DNA of 64,000 nucleotides from Marinilabiliaceae bacterium JC017 (GCA_004296775.1 RHGE01000002.1:1-64000); one strand, 5' to 3'; counted from the first letter of the stretch, positions 9,264 to 18,446 are shown. Numbers and translations: made by a program. The notes: generated by a model not told the origin, from the letters alone.

Positions 9264-9350
9264 AACACACCCCTCTATTTTCTTCGGGAGTATTGTAAAG
9301 CAATTCATATTAGCTTTGCACTCACGAAATAAACAGAGGAGTGTGTTTTT
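9264..9350 (+). terminator. Possible terminator or structured RNA after recA
   Basis: ACACACCCCTCT pairs with AGAGGAGTGTGT (one mismatch) across a loop of about 60 nt that itself holds a smaller hairpin (GTAAAGC with GCTTTGC), and T5 follows. The long loop is unusual for a simple terminator, so a small structured RNA is an alternative. The rest of 9100-9475 holds no convincing gene. A 61-codon frame at 9316 overlaps this structure and the gntR promoter. Confidence 0.4.
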
Positions 9351-9475
9351 CATTAGTATATACAACTCAATCCTTCCTTCATTGCTTTCGTATTCCTTCA
9401 TCAACAATACAGCAACAAACTCACTTCATTTGATTTTTTTTAAACATGGTGCTTTTAAGGGCCAAAAACTTTTTC

Positions 9476-9483
9476 TACTTTTG
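9476..9483 (+). promoter_or_regulatory. Predicted -7 element of the gntR promoter
   Basis: TACTTTTG matches TAnnTTTG and lies 3 bp upstream of the palindromic operator. The start codon is 28 bp downstream of the box. The -33 region is weak, so a moderate promoter is likely. Confidence 0.6.
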
Positions 9484-9485
9484 CT

Positions 9486-9505
9486 ATGTTCAAACATATG
9501 AACAT
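9486..9505 (+). promoter_or_regulatory. Palindromic operator, copy 1 (autoregulation of gntR)
   Basis: ATGTTCA-N6-TGAACAT is a perfect 7-bp inverted repeat with a 6-bp centre. It overlaps the expected transcription start, a position where binding would block RNA polymerase. An identical 20-bp sequence, identical also for some flanking bases, lies at the same place in the promoter at 15067. GntR/HutC regulators bind palindromes of this size, so the adjacent regulator is the likely ligand. Confidence 0.75.
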
Positions 9506-9510
9506 TAAAT

Positions 9511-10239
9511 ATGGAATTAAAGATAGATCATAAAAGCCCTCTTCCTCTGCATGCTCAGGTGGAACAATTACTCAGACAACTCATTACGCAACCCGAATAC
9601 CAGGCAGGCAACTTTCTTCCCAAGGAGGTGGATCTGGCGAAAATGCTTGGAGTAAGCCGAAATACCATCAGGCAAGCCACCAACAAGCTGGAATACGAAG
9701 GGCTGCTTATACGAAAAAAAGGTGTAGGCACTAAAGTAACGCAACAAACCGTTACCACGCAACTCGCTAACTGGGGAAGTTTCACTCAGGAGATGAACGA
9801 ACAAGGTGTCAACTTTATCAATTACGAGATAAAAGCCTCACTTGAAAACGTCAATGGAAAAATAGCCACGTTCATGGGTGTACCGGACGGCACAGAAGTT
9901 ATCAAAATCGTTCGATTAAGAGGCGACGAAGACATCCCATTTGTGTATTTCGAAAGTTATATCCATCCAAGAGTCGGGCTTACTATTGATGAAGATTTCT
10001 CTCAGCCGTTATACGACCTTCTTGAAAAAAAATATGCCACAATAGTAACACTTTCTAAAGAACACATTAGCGCCCGGAGCGCATCCAGAATCACGGCAAA
10101 ACGACTGCAAATAGATCAGGGCGAACCCATCTTAAAGCGCGAGCGGTTTGTTTATGATCCGGGCAACCGACCGGTAGAATACAACATAGGCTTCTACCGG
10201 GCTGACAAATTCACCTATTCCATAGACATTACAAGATAA
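9511..10239 (+). CDS. GntR-family (HutC/UTRA type) transcriptional regulator
   Basis: The 242-residue protein has an N-terminal winged helix (about 1-75, with FLPKEVDLAKMLGVSRNTIRQATNKL split over the recognition helix) and a C-terminal UTRA effector domain (about 95-240). UTRA domains bind sugars or sugar phosphates, and loss of DNA binding on effector binding is typical. It heads the mannoside cluster, and a perfect palindrome sits at its own transcription start. It is therefore probably an autorepressor that also controls the gene at 15112. The effector may be mannose, mannose-6-phosphate or a manno-oligosaccharide, which is inference from the neighbours. Confidence 0.9.
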   Translation: MELKIDHKSPLPLHAQVEQLLRQLITQPEYQAGNFLPKEVDLAKMLGVSRNTIRQATNKLEYEGLLIRKKGVGTKVTQQTVTTQLANWGSFTQEMNEQGVNFINYEIKASLENVNGKIATFMGVPDGTEVIKIVRLRGDEDIPFVYFESYIHPRVGLTIDEDFSQPLYDLLEKKYATIVTLSKEHISARSASRITAKRLQIDQGEPILKRERFVYDPGNRPVEYNIGFYRADKFTYSIDITR

Positions 10240-10262
10240 CATCAGACAAAAAAACATATCAA

Positions 10263-11195
10263 ATGACAACAACACCATACATTAGTGCTGATATCGGCGG
10301 CAGCCATATCACATGTGCTGCTATCGATCCTTCAACCAAATCAATTATTGCCGATAGTATCACCGGTGCAGACGTGGACAATAAAGCATCTGCTCAAACC
10401 ATTATTGACACCTGGTGCAATGCCTTAAAACAAACCATCAATAAAGCAGGTGGCTGCGCGGGAATTGGTTTTGCCATGCCGGGACCATTCGATTATGTCA
10501 ACGGTATCTCTAAAATAAAAGGGGTACAAAAATACGATTCCCTCTTTGGCCTTAATATTCAACAGGCCATTTCAGAAAAATTAGGTTTAAACGCCTCACA
10601 ACCGGTAAGATTCATTAACGATGCCACGGCCTTTGCCATAGGTGAGTGCTGGAGTGGTATTGCAGCCGGAAAATCCAAAGTAATGGCCCTTACCCTGGGT
10701 ACTGGTTTTGGTTCGGCTTTCATAAATAAAGGCCTGCCTGTATTAAATGGTGATTCGGTCCCGAAACTGGGTTGTGTTTACCACCTTCCTTTTAAAGAAA
10801 GCATTGCCGATGACTATTTTTCCACAAGATGGTTCCTCAACAACTGGAGTAAAAAAGGCGGTGAACCATTAAAAGGGGTAAAAGAAATTGCCATGCTTGC
10901 TAAAGACGGAAATGAAATGGCGCTATCTCTTTTCAAAGAATTCGGGCAAAACATGGGACAATTCCTTGCCCCGTGGATAAAACGATTTAATGCCGGCTAC
11001 ATCGTTGTGGGAGGTAACATTTCCAATGCAAACGATCTTTTCCTGCCTTCATTAAAAAAGGCATTAAAAGAAAATGAAGCAACCATCGAAATTGGCTTCT
11101 CCGGATTACAAGAAGAAGCTGCTTTACTGGGAGGTGCCCGTCTTTTAGACAATGCCTATTACACAGAGGTATTACCACTGTTATCATTGATGTAA
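10263..11195 (+). CDS. ROK-family sugar kinase (probable mannokinase)
   Basis: The 310-residue ROK protein starts with the phosphate-binding loop SADIGGSH. It has the GFAMPGPFD segment and the catalytic loop FINDATAFAIGE, where the Asp of ND acts as base. A second glycine-rich phosphate motif (LTLGTGFGSAF) follows. The cysteine-rich zinc motif found in many ROK proteins is absent. It is followed 18 bp later by the MFS gene, and the cluster encodes mannosidases and a mannose-6-phosphate isomerase. Phosphorylation of mannose at C6 is therefore the likely reaction. Glucose or N-acetylmannosamine cannot be excluded. Confidence 0.82.
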   Translation: MTTTPYISADIGGSHITCAAIDPSTKSIIADSITGADVDNKASAQTIIDTWCNALKQTINKAGGCAGIGFAMPGPFDYVNGISKIKGVQKYDSLFGLNIQQAISEKLGLNASQPVRFINDATAFAIGECWSGIAAGKSKVMALTLGTGFGSAFINKGLPVLNGDSVPKLGCVYHLPFKESIADDYFSTRWFLNNWSKKGGEPLKGVKEIAMLAKDGNEMALSLFKEFGQNMGQFLAPWIKRFNAGYIVVGGNISNANDLFLPSLKKALKENEATIEIGFSGLQEEAALLGGARLLDNAYYTEVLPLLSLM

Positions 11196-11213
11196 AACCC
11201 TCAAATTCACCTC

Positions 11214-12365
11214 ATGACTAAAAAGATAAATATCTCAAAAATAGCACCCGTACTCATGGCTTTCTTTGTCATGAGTTTTGTGGACCTGGTAGGTATTGGT
11301 GTAGACCGTGTAAAAGCTGATTTCGGTCTAAGTGATACCATGGCACAACTAATCCCATCAGCTGCTTTTCTATGGTTTTTCCTGTTAAGCGTTCCCGTGG
11401 GAATCATACAAGACCGTTTAGGTAAACGCAACATGCTGAATATCGGTATGGCCATTACCGCCCTGGGATTAATCGTCCCTTTCATCGCGTATTCCTTTGC
11501 AACCATCTTAATAGGCTTCGCCCTTCTGGGAATTGGTAATACCATTGTTCAGGTATCTGCCAATCCGCTTCTGGTAGACGCCGTTCCTTCGAACTGCACT
11601 TCCAGCTTTTTGAGTTTTTCGCAGTTTGTGAAAGCGATAGGCTCCATGTTAGGCGCACCACTCGCTGCCTTGTTTGCGGCTCAATTCGGTGACTGGAAAG
11701 TTCTGTTTTTAGTTTTTGGCGTCGTCTCCATTTTATCTGTTTTATGGCTGTCAGCAGTAAAAGTAGAGGAAACCCGTTCAGAGGAATCAAGAGCCACCTT
11801 CACCTCATCATTCAAACTATTGGGAACAGCCTTCATCCTGATGATGGTGATGTGTATTTTTCTTATCGTAGGCATCGATGTTGGTGTCAATGCGGCTTCA
11901 GGACAATTCTTAATGAATAAGCTTAATATAGACACCACAATAGCTGAATCAGGCAGAAGTATCTATTTCTTTGGTAAAATGCTGGGTACATTTGGCGGTG
12001 CTATCCTCCTTACAATGGTAGCATCCAGAAAATTCTTCATCTGGTCGTCCGTCCTATCTATAATATCATTACTGGCATTACTGGTAGCTCCCGGACAAAC
12101 AACCGCTTTAGCTATCATTTTTGTTATTGGCCTTGGTGTAGCCAATATTTTTCCTTTGGTATACGCCATCACAGTTGGGAAATTCCCCGACAGAACCAAT
12201 GAAATATCAGGCTTAATGATGATGGCCGTTGCCGGTGGAGCAGTCATACCTCTCTTAATTGGTCTGTTTAGTGATCTTTTCTCGATCACAGCTGGGATGT
12301 TTGTACTGGTAGCCTGTGCACTTTATATTCTAATCGTATCCCTTTACATCAAAAAAGAAGCGTAA
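11214..12365 (+). CDS. MFS sugar permease
   Basis: The 383-residue protein has about 12 hydrophobic helices. The loop after helix 2 holds a major-facilitator-type signature (GIIQDRLGKRNM), and NPLL appears in helix 4, reminiscent of FucP-like sugar/proton symporters. It probably brings monosaccharide, most likely mannose, across the inner membrane. Its stop codon is 2 bp from the GH92 start and 18 bp separate it from the ROK kinase, so kinase, importer and GH92 form one operon. No SusC/SusD pair belongs to this cluster. Confidence 0.85.
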   Translation: MTKKINISKIAPVLMAFFVMSFVDLVGIGVDRVKADFGLSDTMAQLIPSAAFLWFFLLSVPVGIIQDRLGKRNMLNIGMAITALGLIVPFIAYSFATILIGFALLGIGNTIVQVSANPLLVDAVPSNCTSSFLSFSQFVKAIGSMLGAPLAALFAAQFGDWKVLFLVFGVVSILSVLWLSAVKVEETRSEESRATFTSSFKLLGTAFILMMVMCIFLIVGIDVGVNAASGQFLMNKLNIDTTIAESGRSIYFFGKMLGTFGGAILLTMVASRKFFIWSSVLSIISLLALLVAPGQTTALAIIFVIGLGVANIFPLVYAITVGKFPDRTNEISGLMMMAVAGGAVIPLLIGLFSDLFSITAGMFVLVACALYILIVSLYIKKEA

Positions 12366-12367
12366 TA

Positions 12368-14746
12368 ATGAAACGACTATTCTTTGCTTCACTCATTGGA
12401 TTATTAGTAGCGTGCTCCGGTCCTGAACCATTAAAGGACCTGACACAATACGTGGATCCACAAATAGGATCGGTGCATGGCCGGTGGTTCTTTTACACAC
12501 CAGCAGCCCATCCCTTTGGAATGGCTAAACTGGCGCCTCATACCAATGCCTACGGAAGTCCCGGCAGTTGGGGACCTTGCGGTTACGATGACCGCCATAC
12601 CTCCATTGAAGGATTTGGTCATTTTCATGAATTCCAGATTGGCGGCGTGGTATTTATGCCTACCACAGGAGCAATAAAAACAGTCCCGGGAACACTGGAA
12701 AATCCCGATGACGGTTATCGCTCCCGCTTTGACAAGGCCACAGAGAAGGCGGAGCCAGGTTACTATAGCGTGCTTTTAAAGGATTATAACATTAAAGCCG
12801 AGATTACCGCCACGGAGCGTGTAGGTTTTCACCGTTACACTTTCCCGGCTGCTGCAAACGCCAACCTGATTATCGACATCGGTCACAAACAAGGCGAAAG
12901 CAGTGATGTTACCGATGCTTTTGCTCAAGTGGTTAATGGCAATGAAGTTGAAGGTTATGTAGAGACCTATCCGGAATACGTAAAGTTCTGCGATCCCGAT
13001 AAAAGAGTAAAAATGTTTTTCGTGGCCCGATTAAGTAAGCAACCAAAAAACACCGGCGCCTTTGTAGACTCATTACAAGAAGCGAATGTCACTTCAACCA
13101 AAGGCATTAACAATGGTTTGTTCTTGACTTTTTCCATGAATAAGGACGAAGCACTTGAAATACAAACCGGCTTAAGCTATACTTCCATCGAAAATGCACG
13201 TTTGAACTTGGAAACAGAATCAGCCGGTCAAACATTTGATAAGGTACGGGCAGAGGCCAAAGCAGCCTGGAACAAAAAGCTGAACCGCATCCTCGTAGAA
13301 GGGGGACAGAAGAAAGACCGCATTAAATTCTACACCGGTTTGTATCACGCCTTGCTGGGACGAGGCCTGGCCAGTGATGTTAACGGTCAATACCCGTTAG
13401 TGGATGAAGGCATTGGCCAAACACCTCTTGATAAAGAAGGCAAACCGCTCTATCACCATTACAATACCGATGGCATCTGGGGTGGATTCTGGAACCTGAG
13501 CCAGGTATGGGCCCTGGCTTATCCCGACTACTTTAAAGAATACGTCCAGTCGAACATTGATTTTTACAAAGACAGAGGCTGGCTGCACGATGGCGCAGCT
13601 ACCGGCGTTTTCACCAATGGCGTACAAACCAACTTCCAGGGATTATTGCTTGCTTCGGCCTACAATGTGGGGATCCGGGATTTTGATGTGAAAACAGGCT
13701 ATAAAGCTGCTGTGAAGAATGAGTTAGAGTACCGCGGCCGCAACCTGGGTAACGGGAAGTATGATCTAAGCTATTTTGTCTTCAATGGTTATGTACCTTA
13801 CAAGGATACCATTTTGTCCAATGGATGGGTATTCAACTTTGGAGCGTCACATACCCTTGAATATAGTTTCAGTTCGTATGCAGTGGCACAAATGGCCAAA
13901 TCATTAGGCCATGAAGATCACTACAGCCAGCTCATCAAACAAGCTGGTTACTACAAAAACCTGTTTGATGCGGAAACGAAATTCATCCGTCCTAAAAAAG
14001 AAGATGGCACCTTCATCAAAGACTTCGATCCCATGCGCGGATGGGATGGTTTCCAGGAAGGCAACGCCTTTCAATACACCTGGTATGTGCCGCACGATCC
14101 GGAAGGTTTGATAAACCTGATTGGGAAAGATCTGTTTAACGACCGACTGGAACACATGTTTGAAGATGCTCAAAAGAGTCTGTTCGGTGGTGGATCGGAA
14201 GAGATTCACAGCTTCTCCGGCGTAGAAAAACTCTACAACCATGGGAATCAGCCCTGCCTGCACAATCCCTGGTTATTTAACTACAGTGGCAAACCCTGGT
14301 TAACGCAGAAGTGGACACGCACCATCTGCAATGAGTTCTATGGCAACTCGCCACTACACGGGTATGGTTATGGACAAGATGAAGATCAGGGACAACTGGG
14401 TGCCTGGTACGTAATGGCTTCCATTGGATTGTTCGATGTACAGGGCCATACAGGCCAAAGACCTTCGTTCCAATTTGGCAGTCCGCTGTTTGATCGAATC
14501 ACTATCCATCTGGACCAAAATTATTATGAAGGGCAACAACTGGTTATTGAAACCATCAATAACACACCCGAAAACCTGTATATCCAGTCCGCTCAATTCA
14601 ACGATAAACCACTGAATAAAAGCTGGCTTTACAGGGATAAAATGCTAAAAGGAGGTAAATTAACTTTTGAAATGGGCCCCTCTCCCAATGAACAATTGGG
14701 GACAGGCGAAGAGGCGGTTCCTCCTTCCATGAGCAACGATGAGTAA
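12368..14746 (+). CDS. GH92 alpha-mannosidase lipoprotein
   Basis: The 792-residue protein starts with a lipoprotein signal (MKRLFFASLIGLLVAC, Cys16). The GH92 N-terminal beta-sandwich begins YVDPQIGS. The (alpha/alpha)6 domain carries the typical end motif, here GYGQDEDQGQLGAWYV near residues 660-680, which includes calcium and catalytic-site residues. GH92 enzymes are calcium-dependent exo-alpha-mannosidases that remove alpha-1,2/1,3-type mannose. The acidic C-terminal tail is short. The gene starts 2 bp after the MFS stop. This motif differs from the common GNDD-GQMSAWYV form, so linkage specificity may differ too. Confidence 0.92.
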   Translation: MKRLFFASLIGLLVACSGPEPLKDLTQYVDPQIGSVHGRWFFYTPAAHPFGMAKLAPHTNAYGSPGSWGPCGYDDRHTSIEGFGHFHEFQIGGVVFMPTTGAIKTVPGTLENPDDGYRSRFDKATEKAEPGYYSVLLKDYNIKAEITATERVGFHRYTFPAAANANLIIDIGHKQGESSDVTDAFAQVVNGNEVEGYVETYPEYVKFCDPDKRVKMFFVARLSKQPKNTGAFVDSLQEANVTSTKGINNGLFLTFSMNKDEALEIQTGLSYTSIENARLNLETESAGQTFDKVRAEAKAAWNKKLNRILVEGGQKKDRIKFYTGLYHALLGRGLASDVNGQYPLVDEGIGQTPLDKEGKPLYHHYNTDGIWGGFWNLSQVWALAYPDYFKEYVQSNIDFYKDRGWLHDGAATGVFTNGVQTNFQGLLLASAYNVGIRDFDVKTGYKAAVKNELEYRGRNLGNGKYDLSYFVFNGYVPYKDTILSNGWVFNFGASHTLEYSFSSYAVAQMAKSLGHEDHYSQLIKQAGYYKNLFDAETKFIRPKKEDGTFIKDFDPMRGWDGFQEGNAFQYTWYVPHDPEGLINLIGKDLFNDRLEHMFEDAQKSLFGGGSEEIHSFSGVEKLYNHGNQPCLHNPWLFNYSGKPWLTQKWTRTICNEFYGNSPLHGYGYGQDEDQGQLGAWYVMASIGLFDVQGHTGQRPSFQFGSPLFDRITIHLDQNYYEGQQLVIETINNTPENLYIQSAQFNDKPLNKSWLYRDKMLKGGKLTFEMGPSPNEQLGTGEEAVPPSMSNDE

Positions 14747-14762
14747 TTGTTTAGCAAACAGG

Positions 14763-14792
14763 CGTACGGGATGTCTTAACGGGCATTCCGTA
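14763..14792 (+). terminator. Hairpin after GH92
   Basis: GTACGGGATGTC pairs with GGCATTCCGTAC (with G-U pairs) just after the GH92 stop, but the following T tract is weak. It may be an attenuator rather than a full terminator. The remaining spacer to 15042 shows no gene. Confidence 0.4.
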
Positions 14793-15042
14793 CCCATATT
14801 TAATTTCACCCATATCTAAACGAATCAACTCCTCAATGCCTGACATCACAACAACCTAAAGATCAAGAATAGCCATCTTATTCTTCTTCTCACAAGATGA
14901 AATAATACCGGATTAATATTTAAACTGACCAGCAACAGCATTGCATTTGTTCCTGGTCCTTAAATAGCTACCGGTAGTATTTAATTAGCTTTTTGATGTA
15001 TAAATTATATAACATTTTTTAAGACTTTCAGTCCGATATTTA

Positions 15043-15074
15043 TTTGAATCGCTTATAAAACGGTCTTACATTTG
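15043..15074 (+). promoter_or_regulatory. Bacteroidota-type promoter (-33 TTTG, -7 TAnnTTTG)
   Basis: TTTG at 15043-15046 is followed after 20 bp by TACATTTG at 15067-15074, a good match to both promoter boxes. Transcription would begin inside or next to the operator at 15078-15097. It restarts transcription for the second half of the mannoside cluster. Confidence 0.75.
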
Positions 15075-15077
15075 CAT

Positions 15078-15097
15078 ATGTTCAAACATATGAACAT
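15078..15097 (+). promoter_or_regulatory. Palindromic operator, copy 2
   Basis: This sequence is identical in all 20 bases to the palindrome in front of gntR (ATGTTCA-N6-TGAACAT) and again starts 3 bp after the -7 box. The matching position and sequence indicate co-regulation of the downstream glycosidase by the GntR protein encoded at 9511. Confidence 0.8.
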
Positions 15098-15111
15098 TAA
15101 AACAAAATATC

Positions 15112-16404
15112 ATGAAGAAAATTCTCATTTCCTTATCCGTTCTCTTATCTGCAGTTGGATGCCAGACATCGCCAGATAAGGAATTAGCGCAAACAATTAA
15201 ACAAGACAACAACTTTAAAGTAGTGAAAGAAAAAGCACTGGAAGTTGTTAAAACAGGATTTAACGCCGGCGATGGTTATGGCGAAGTATGGATCCGTGAT
15301 TATAACACATTCATTGAACTATCCGCAGAGGTCTTCCCGCAAGAAACCCTGAAGGAAAACTTACTGGTATTTTTCCGCCTGCAAGGTGACGATGGCAACA
15401 TCATTGATGGCTTTATCCCCCAATCAAAAGCCGTACAGACAGAAGGTGGTTACCAATACATCTATACAGATCTGGAACCCACCTATTGTGGCCATAAAAA
15501 CACGGTAGAAACCGACCATGAAACATCAATGGTTCAGGCAGTATATAAATATATTACCAAAACCGGTGATAAAGCTTTCCTGAAAGAGATGGTTGGCGAC
15601 AAAACCGTAGCCGAACGTCTGGAATGGTCCATGGAGTTCCTGCTGAACCACCGTTGGAGTGATGAGTACGGCCTGATATGGGGCGCAACGACTGCCGACT
15701 GGGGCGATGTGCAGCATTGTCATCCATGGGGCGTGTATATTACTGAAGAGACCAAATATTGCCTGGACATATACGACAATGCCATGTTGGTTATCGCCCT
15801 GGATAATATGATGGAGCTGGTACCTGCCACCAAAACAAAATGGCAATCCATCCGTGACAATATCGCAGCCAACACCATGAAGTATTTGTGGGACGAACAA
15901 AATCAAAAATTCATCCCCCATGTGTATCTGGATGGCTCACCTTTCCCGGCAGACTTTGATGAGAACCAAATATTCTACCATGGCGGCACGACCATTGCCA
16001 TAGAAGCCGGTTTACTTTCCGATGCTCAAATAAAAGTTTCCCTGGACAAAATGATTGCCAACGTAAAAGCCTCCGGAGCCGGCTCAATCGGCCTGACCAT
16101 GTACCCTCCTTATCCCGAAGGTTATTTCGAAAACAAAGGGATGTATCCATACGGCTATCAGAACGGCGGGGACTGGACCTGGTTTGGCGCACGCATGATA
16201 CAACAATTGGTTCGCTATGGTTTTGTGAAAGAAGCTTACGAACAGGCTCAGCCAATGATGCAGCGCGTGATAGATAACAAAGGTTTCTTTGAATGGTACA
16301 CTGTGGAGAATAAGCCGGAAGGATCAGGTACTTTCCGCGGCTCAGCTGGTGTTCTGTATAAGGCCATTGAACTGTTTGATCAGTGGGCTGAGGAGAATAG
16401 ATGA
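15112..16404 (+). CDS. Putative (alpha/alpha)6-barrel glycoside hydrolase, lipoprotein
   Basis: The 430-residue protein begins with a lipoprotein-like signal (MKKILISLSVLLSAVGC, Cys17). The mature part is rich in helices, with the aromatic/acidic motifs of six-hairpin glycosidases: VWIRDYNTF, TTADWGDVQ, DIYDNAML and GGDWTWFGARM. I cannot assign a GH family. It lacks the WLRDS form I would expect of GH125. Its own promoter carries the GntR-type palindrome, and it lies between GH92 and two GH38-like genes, so a role in trimming a mannoside is likely. Candidate acid/base residues are the Asp of WIRD and of GGDW. Confidence 0.7.
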   Translation: MKKILISLSVLLSAVGCQTSPDKELAQTIKQDNNFKVVKEKALEVVKTGFNAGDGYGEVWIRDYNTFIELSAEVFPQETLKENLLVFFRLQGDDGNIIDGFIPQSKAVQTEGGYQYIYTDLEPTYCGHKNTVETDHETSMVQAVYKYITKTGDKAFLKEMVGDKTVAERLEWSMEFLLNHRWSDEYGLIWGATTADWGDVQHCHPWGVYITEETKYCLDIYDNAMLVIALDNMMELVPATKTKWQSIRDNIAANTMKYLWDEQNQKFIPHVYLDGSPFPADFDENQIFYHGGTTIAIEAGLLSDAQIKVSLDKMIANVKASGAGSIGLTMYPPYPEGYFENKGMYPYGYQNGGDWTWFGARMIQQLVRYGFVKEAYEQAQPMMQRVIDNKGFFEWYTVENKPEGSGTFRGSAGVLYKAIELFDQWAEENR

Positions 16405-16543
16405 GAGAGGATTAGATAAGAGATCCTTAGATAATAGACTATTAGATAATAGAGGATTGATGGTTAGAGGATAGATTTTTGGATAAGAGATCCTTAGATG
16501 ATAGACTTTTAGAGAATAGACGTTAAGACAATAGACGGTTAGA
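16398..16543 (+). repeat. Degenerate TAGA array, 15-bp unit with 7/8-bp sub-spacing
   Basis: TAGA occurs at 16398, 16413, 16428, 16435, 16443, 16450, 16465, 16472, 16495, 16502, 16510, 16517, 16532 and 16540. Nearly all steps are 7, 8 or 15 bp. The array fills most of the 245-bp gap between two mannoside genes and begins inside the last codons of the glycosidase. The family occurs inverted at 2036-2092. Confidence 0.75.
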
Positions 16544-16649
16544 TGATGGTCTAAACGAGAAAGACATTACAGGCTAATATATCCGATGAAGTTTGATAAA
16601 GTAACTGAGACAAAAAACGATCAAATTAAATATTGACGAACAATAAGAC

Positions 16650-18413
16650 ATGGAACAGAGCTGGAGAAAGACCGCGCAATTTTTAATGCCGGCAGAGAAG
16701 AAGAAGCATACCAAAGGAGACTACGACATCTACCCTACCCTGACATTGGCAGACAACACCATCTTTCAGGGTTTCGAAGCCTTGGCTAAGGAGCTGATGT
16801 CAGCAAAAAACATTCGTATTGACGGTTATGTGGGGGTATTTTTCGAAGCCTTCAAGGAACAACTCAATATCGAATTAGAAAAACTCAACATTACTGCCAA
16901 CTGGCAAACCACCGATACCGCCTTTAAAGCAGAAAAAGAGATCGATCAGATGATTGAGCCTTTCCTGGGCGGTGACGATCCCATCTTTGGCAAACGTACC
17001 TCATTGCAACTGGCTGATTTCTTCGACGAGGCAAGGTTAGCCGCCATCACCCCTAATGCCGATGCGATCAACATCTTAATCGGGCCGGGCGCAGCTCTTG
17101 CCAACTGGGAAGGGCCTTTGGTATATATTGATCTGCCCAAGAACGAACTGCAGTTCAGGGCCCGAGCGAAGACGATCACCAACCTGGGGGCGTCACAACC
17201 TGGTGAGGTCAAGCCTATGTACAAACGTTTTTATTTCGTGGACTGGGTGGTACTTAACCGTCACAAGGAGACAATCCTGAATAAGATCGATTGGTTTATT
17301 GATGAGCAACGCCGGGAAGACATTACCTTCATGAAAGGTGATGATCTGCGTGCAGCACTTCATACAATGGGGCATAATCAGCTGCGCGTACGTCCGTGGT
17401 TTGAACCGGGCGCCTGGGGAGGTACCTGGATGATGGATAAGATTAAAGGATTAAACAAAGATGTTATCAATTACGCCTGGTCCTTTGAATTAATTGTACC
17501 GGAGAACGGCCTTCTCTTCGAAAGCAACGGCACCATGATGGAATGTTCCTTCGACTTGCTGATGTTCCAGGAAGGGAAAGCAGTGCTGGGTGAAGCACAC
17601 GAACAATTTGGCAGTGAGTTCCCCATCCGTTTCGACTTCCTCGATACTTTCGATGGCGGTAACCTGTCTATCCAGTGTCACCCGCGCCTGGAATACATGA
17701 AAAAGCATTTTGGGGAGAATTTCACCCAGGAAGAGACCTATTACATGCTCGACTGCCGTAAAGGTGCTCAAGTTTACCTAGGTTTCCAGGATGACATTGA
17801 TCCGGAAGCCTATCGAAAAGACCTGGAATACAGTTTTAACAACAATCAGGCCATCGACATCACCAAACATGTGCAAAAGCATGAGGCGCATAAACACGAT
17901 CTTTTCCTGATACCTCCCGGAACAATACACGGATCAGGCATCGACAACCTGGTACTCGAAATCAGTTCCACGCCTTACATCTTCACCTTTAAGATGTATG
18001 ACTGGATGCGTTTGGATCTGGATGGCAAACCACGTCCTATCAATATCGATCGGGGAATGGACAACCTCTATTTCGATCGTAAGGGAGAAAAGGTAAAAGA
18101 AGAACTGATCGCTAAGCCATATATACTGGAAGAAGGCGACGGCTGGCAATTGTATCACCTGCCAACGCATCCTCAGCATCTGTATGACGTGCACCGCTAT
18201 CACTTCAACCAAAAAATTGACGTGGATACCAACAACAAATGTCACGTATTGAGTCTGGTGGAAGGGTCAAGCATCATCGTAGAGACAGCAAACGGCCTGC
18301 GCCAGCGCTTTAACTATGCTGAGACATTTGTGATACCTGCCGCAGCCGGTCATTACACCATCATCAATGAAGATGACAAACCGGCGATGATAGTCAAAGC
18401 TTTTGTGAAATAA
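16650..18413 (+). CDS. Class I mannose-6-phosphate isomerase with degenerate kinase-like N-terminal domain
   Basis: The protein has 587 residues, larger than classic ManA (about 300-400). Residues 280-587 are a type I isomerase. The metal ligands line up as Q342 and H344 in LSIQCHP, E362 in QEET, and H427 in PPGTIHG. The N-terminal 230 residues resemble a P-loop nucleoside kinase: NIRIDGYVG (about 54-62) sits where Walker A would be, but lacks the Gly-Lys-Ser/Thr. The domain is therefore probably a non-catalytic or sensing module. No signal peptide is present, so it is cytoplasmic. It should convert mannose-6-phosphate to fructose-6-phosphate, completing the pathway after the ROK kinase. The GH38-like gene follows 15-33 bp later. 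Confidence 0.82.
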   Translation: MEQSWRKTAQFLMPAEKKKHTKGDYDIYPTLTLADNTIFQGFEALAKELMSAKNIRIDGYVGVFFEAFKEQLNIELEKLNITANWQTTDTAFKAEKEIDQMIEPFLGGDDPIFGKRTSLQLADFFDEARLAAITPNADAINILIGPGAALANWEGPLVYIDLPKNELQFRARAKTITNLGASQPGEVKPMYKRFYFVDWVVLNRHKETILNKIDWFIDEQRREDITFMKGDDLRAALHTMGHNQLRVRPWFEPGAWGGTWMMDKIKGLNKDVINYAWSFELIVPENGLLFESNGTMMECSFDLLMFQEGKAVLGEAHEQFGSEFPIRFDFLDTFDGGNLSIQCHPRLEYMKKHFGENFTQEETYYMLDCRKGAQVYLGFQDDIDPEAYRKDLEYSFNNNQAIDITKHVQKHEAHKHDLFLIPPGTIHGSGIDNLVLEISSTPYIFTFKMYDWMRLDLDGKPRPINIDRGMDNLYFDRKGEKVKEELIAKPYILEEGDGWQLYHLPTHPQHLYDVHRYHFNQKIDVDTNNKCHVLSLVEGSSIIVETANGLRQRFNYAETFVIPAAAGHYTIINEDDKPAMIVKAFVK

Positions 18414-18446
18414 CAAATAGTTGTTAGGATGATTACAAGTAGAATC

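Noticed and set aside
9316-9501. A 61-codon frame before gntR
   Set aside because: It overlaps the recA 3' structure, the gntR -7 box and the operator, and has no family resemblance.
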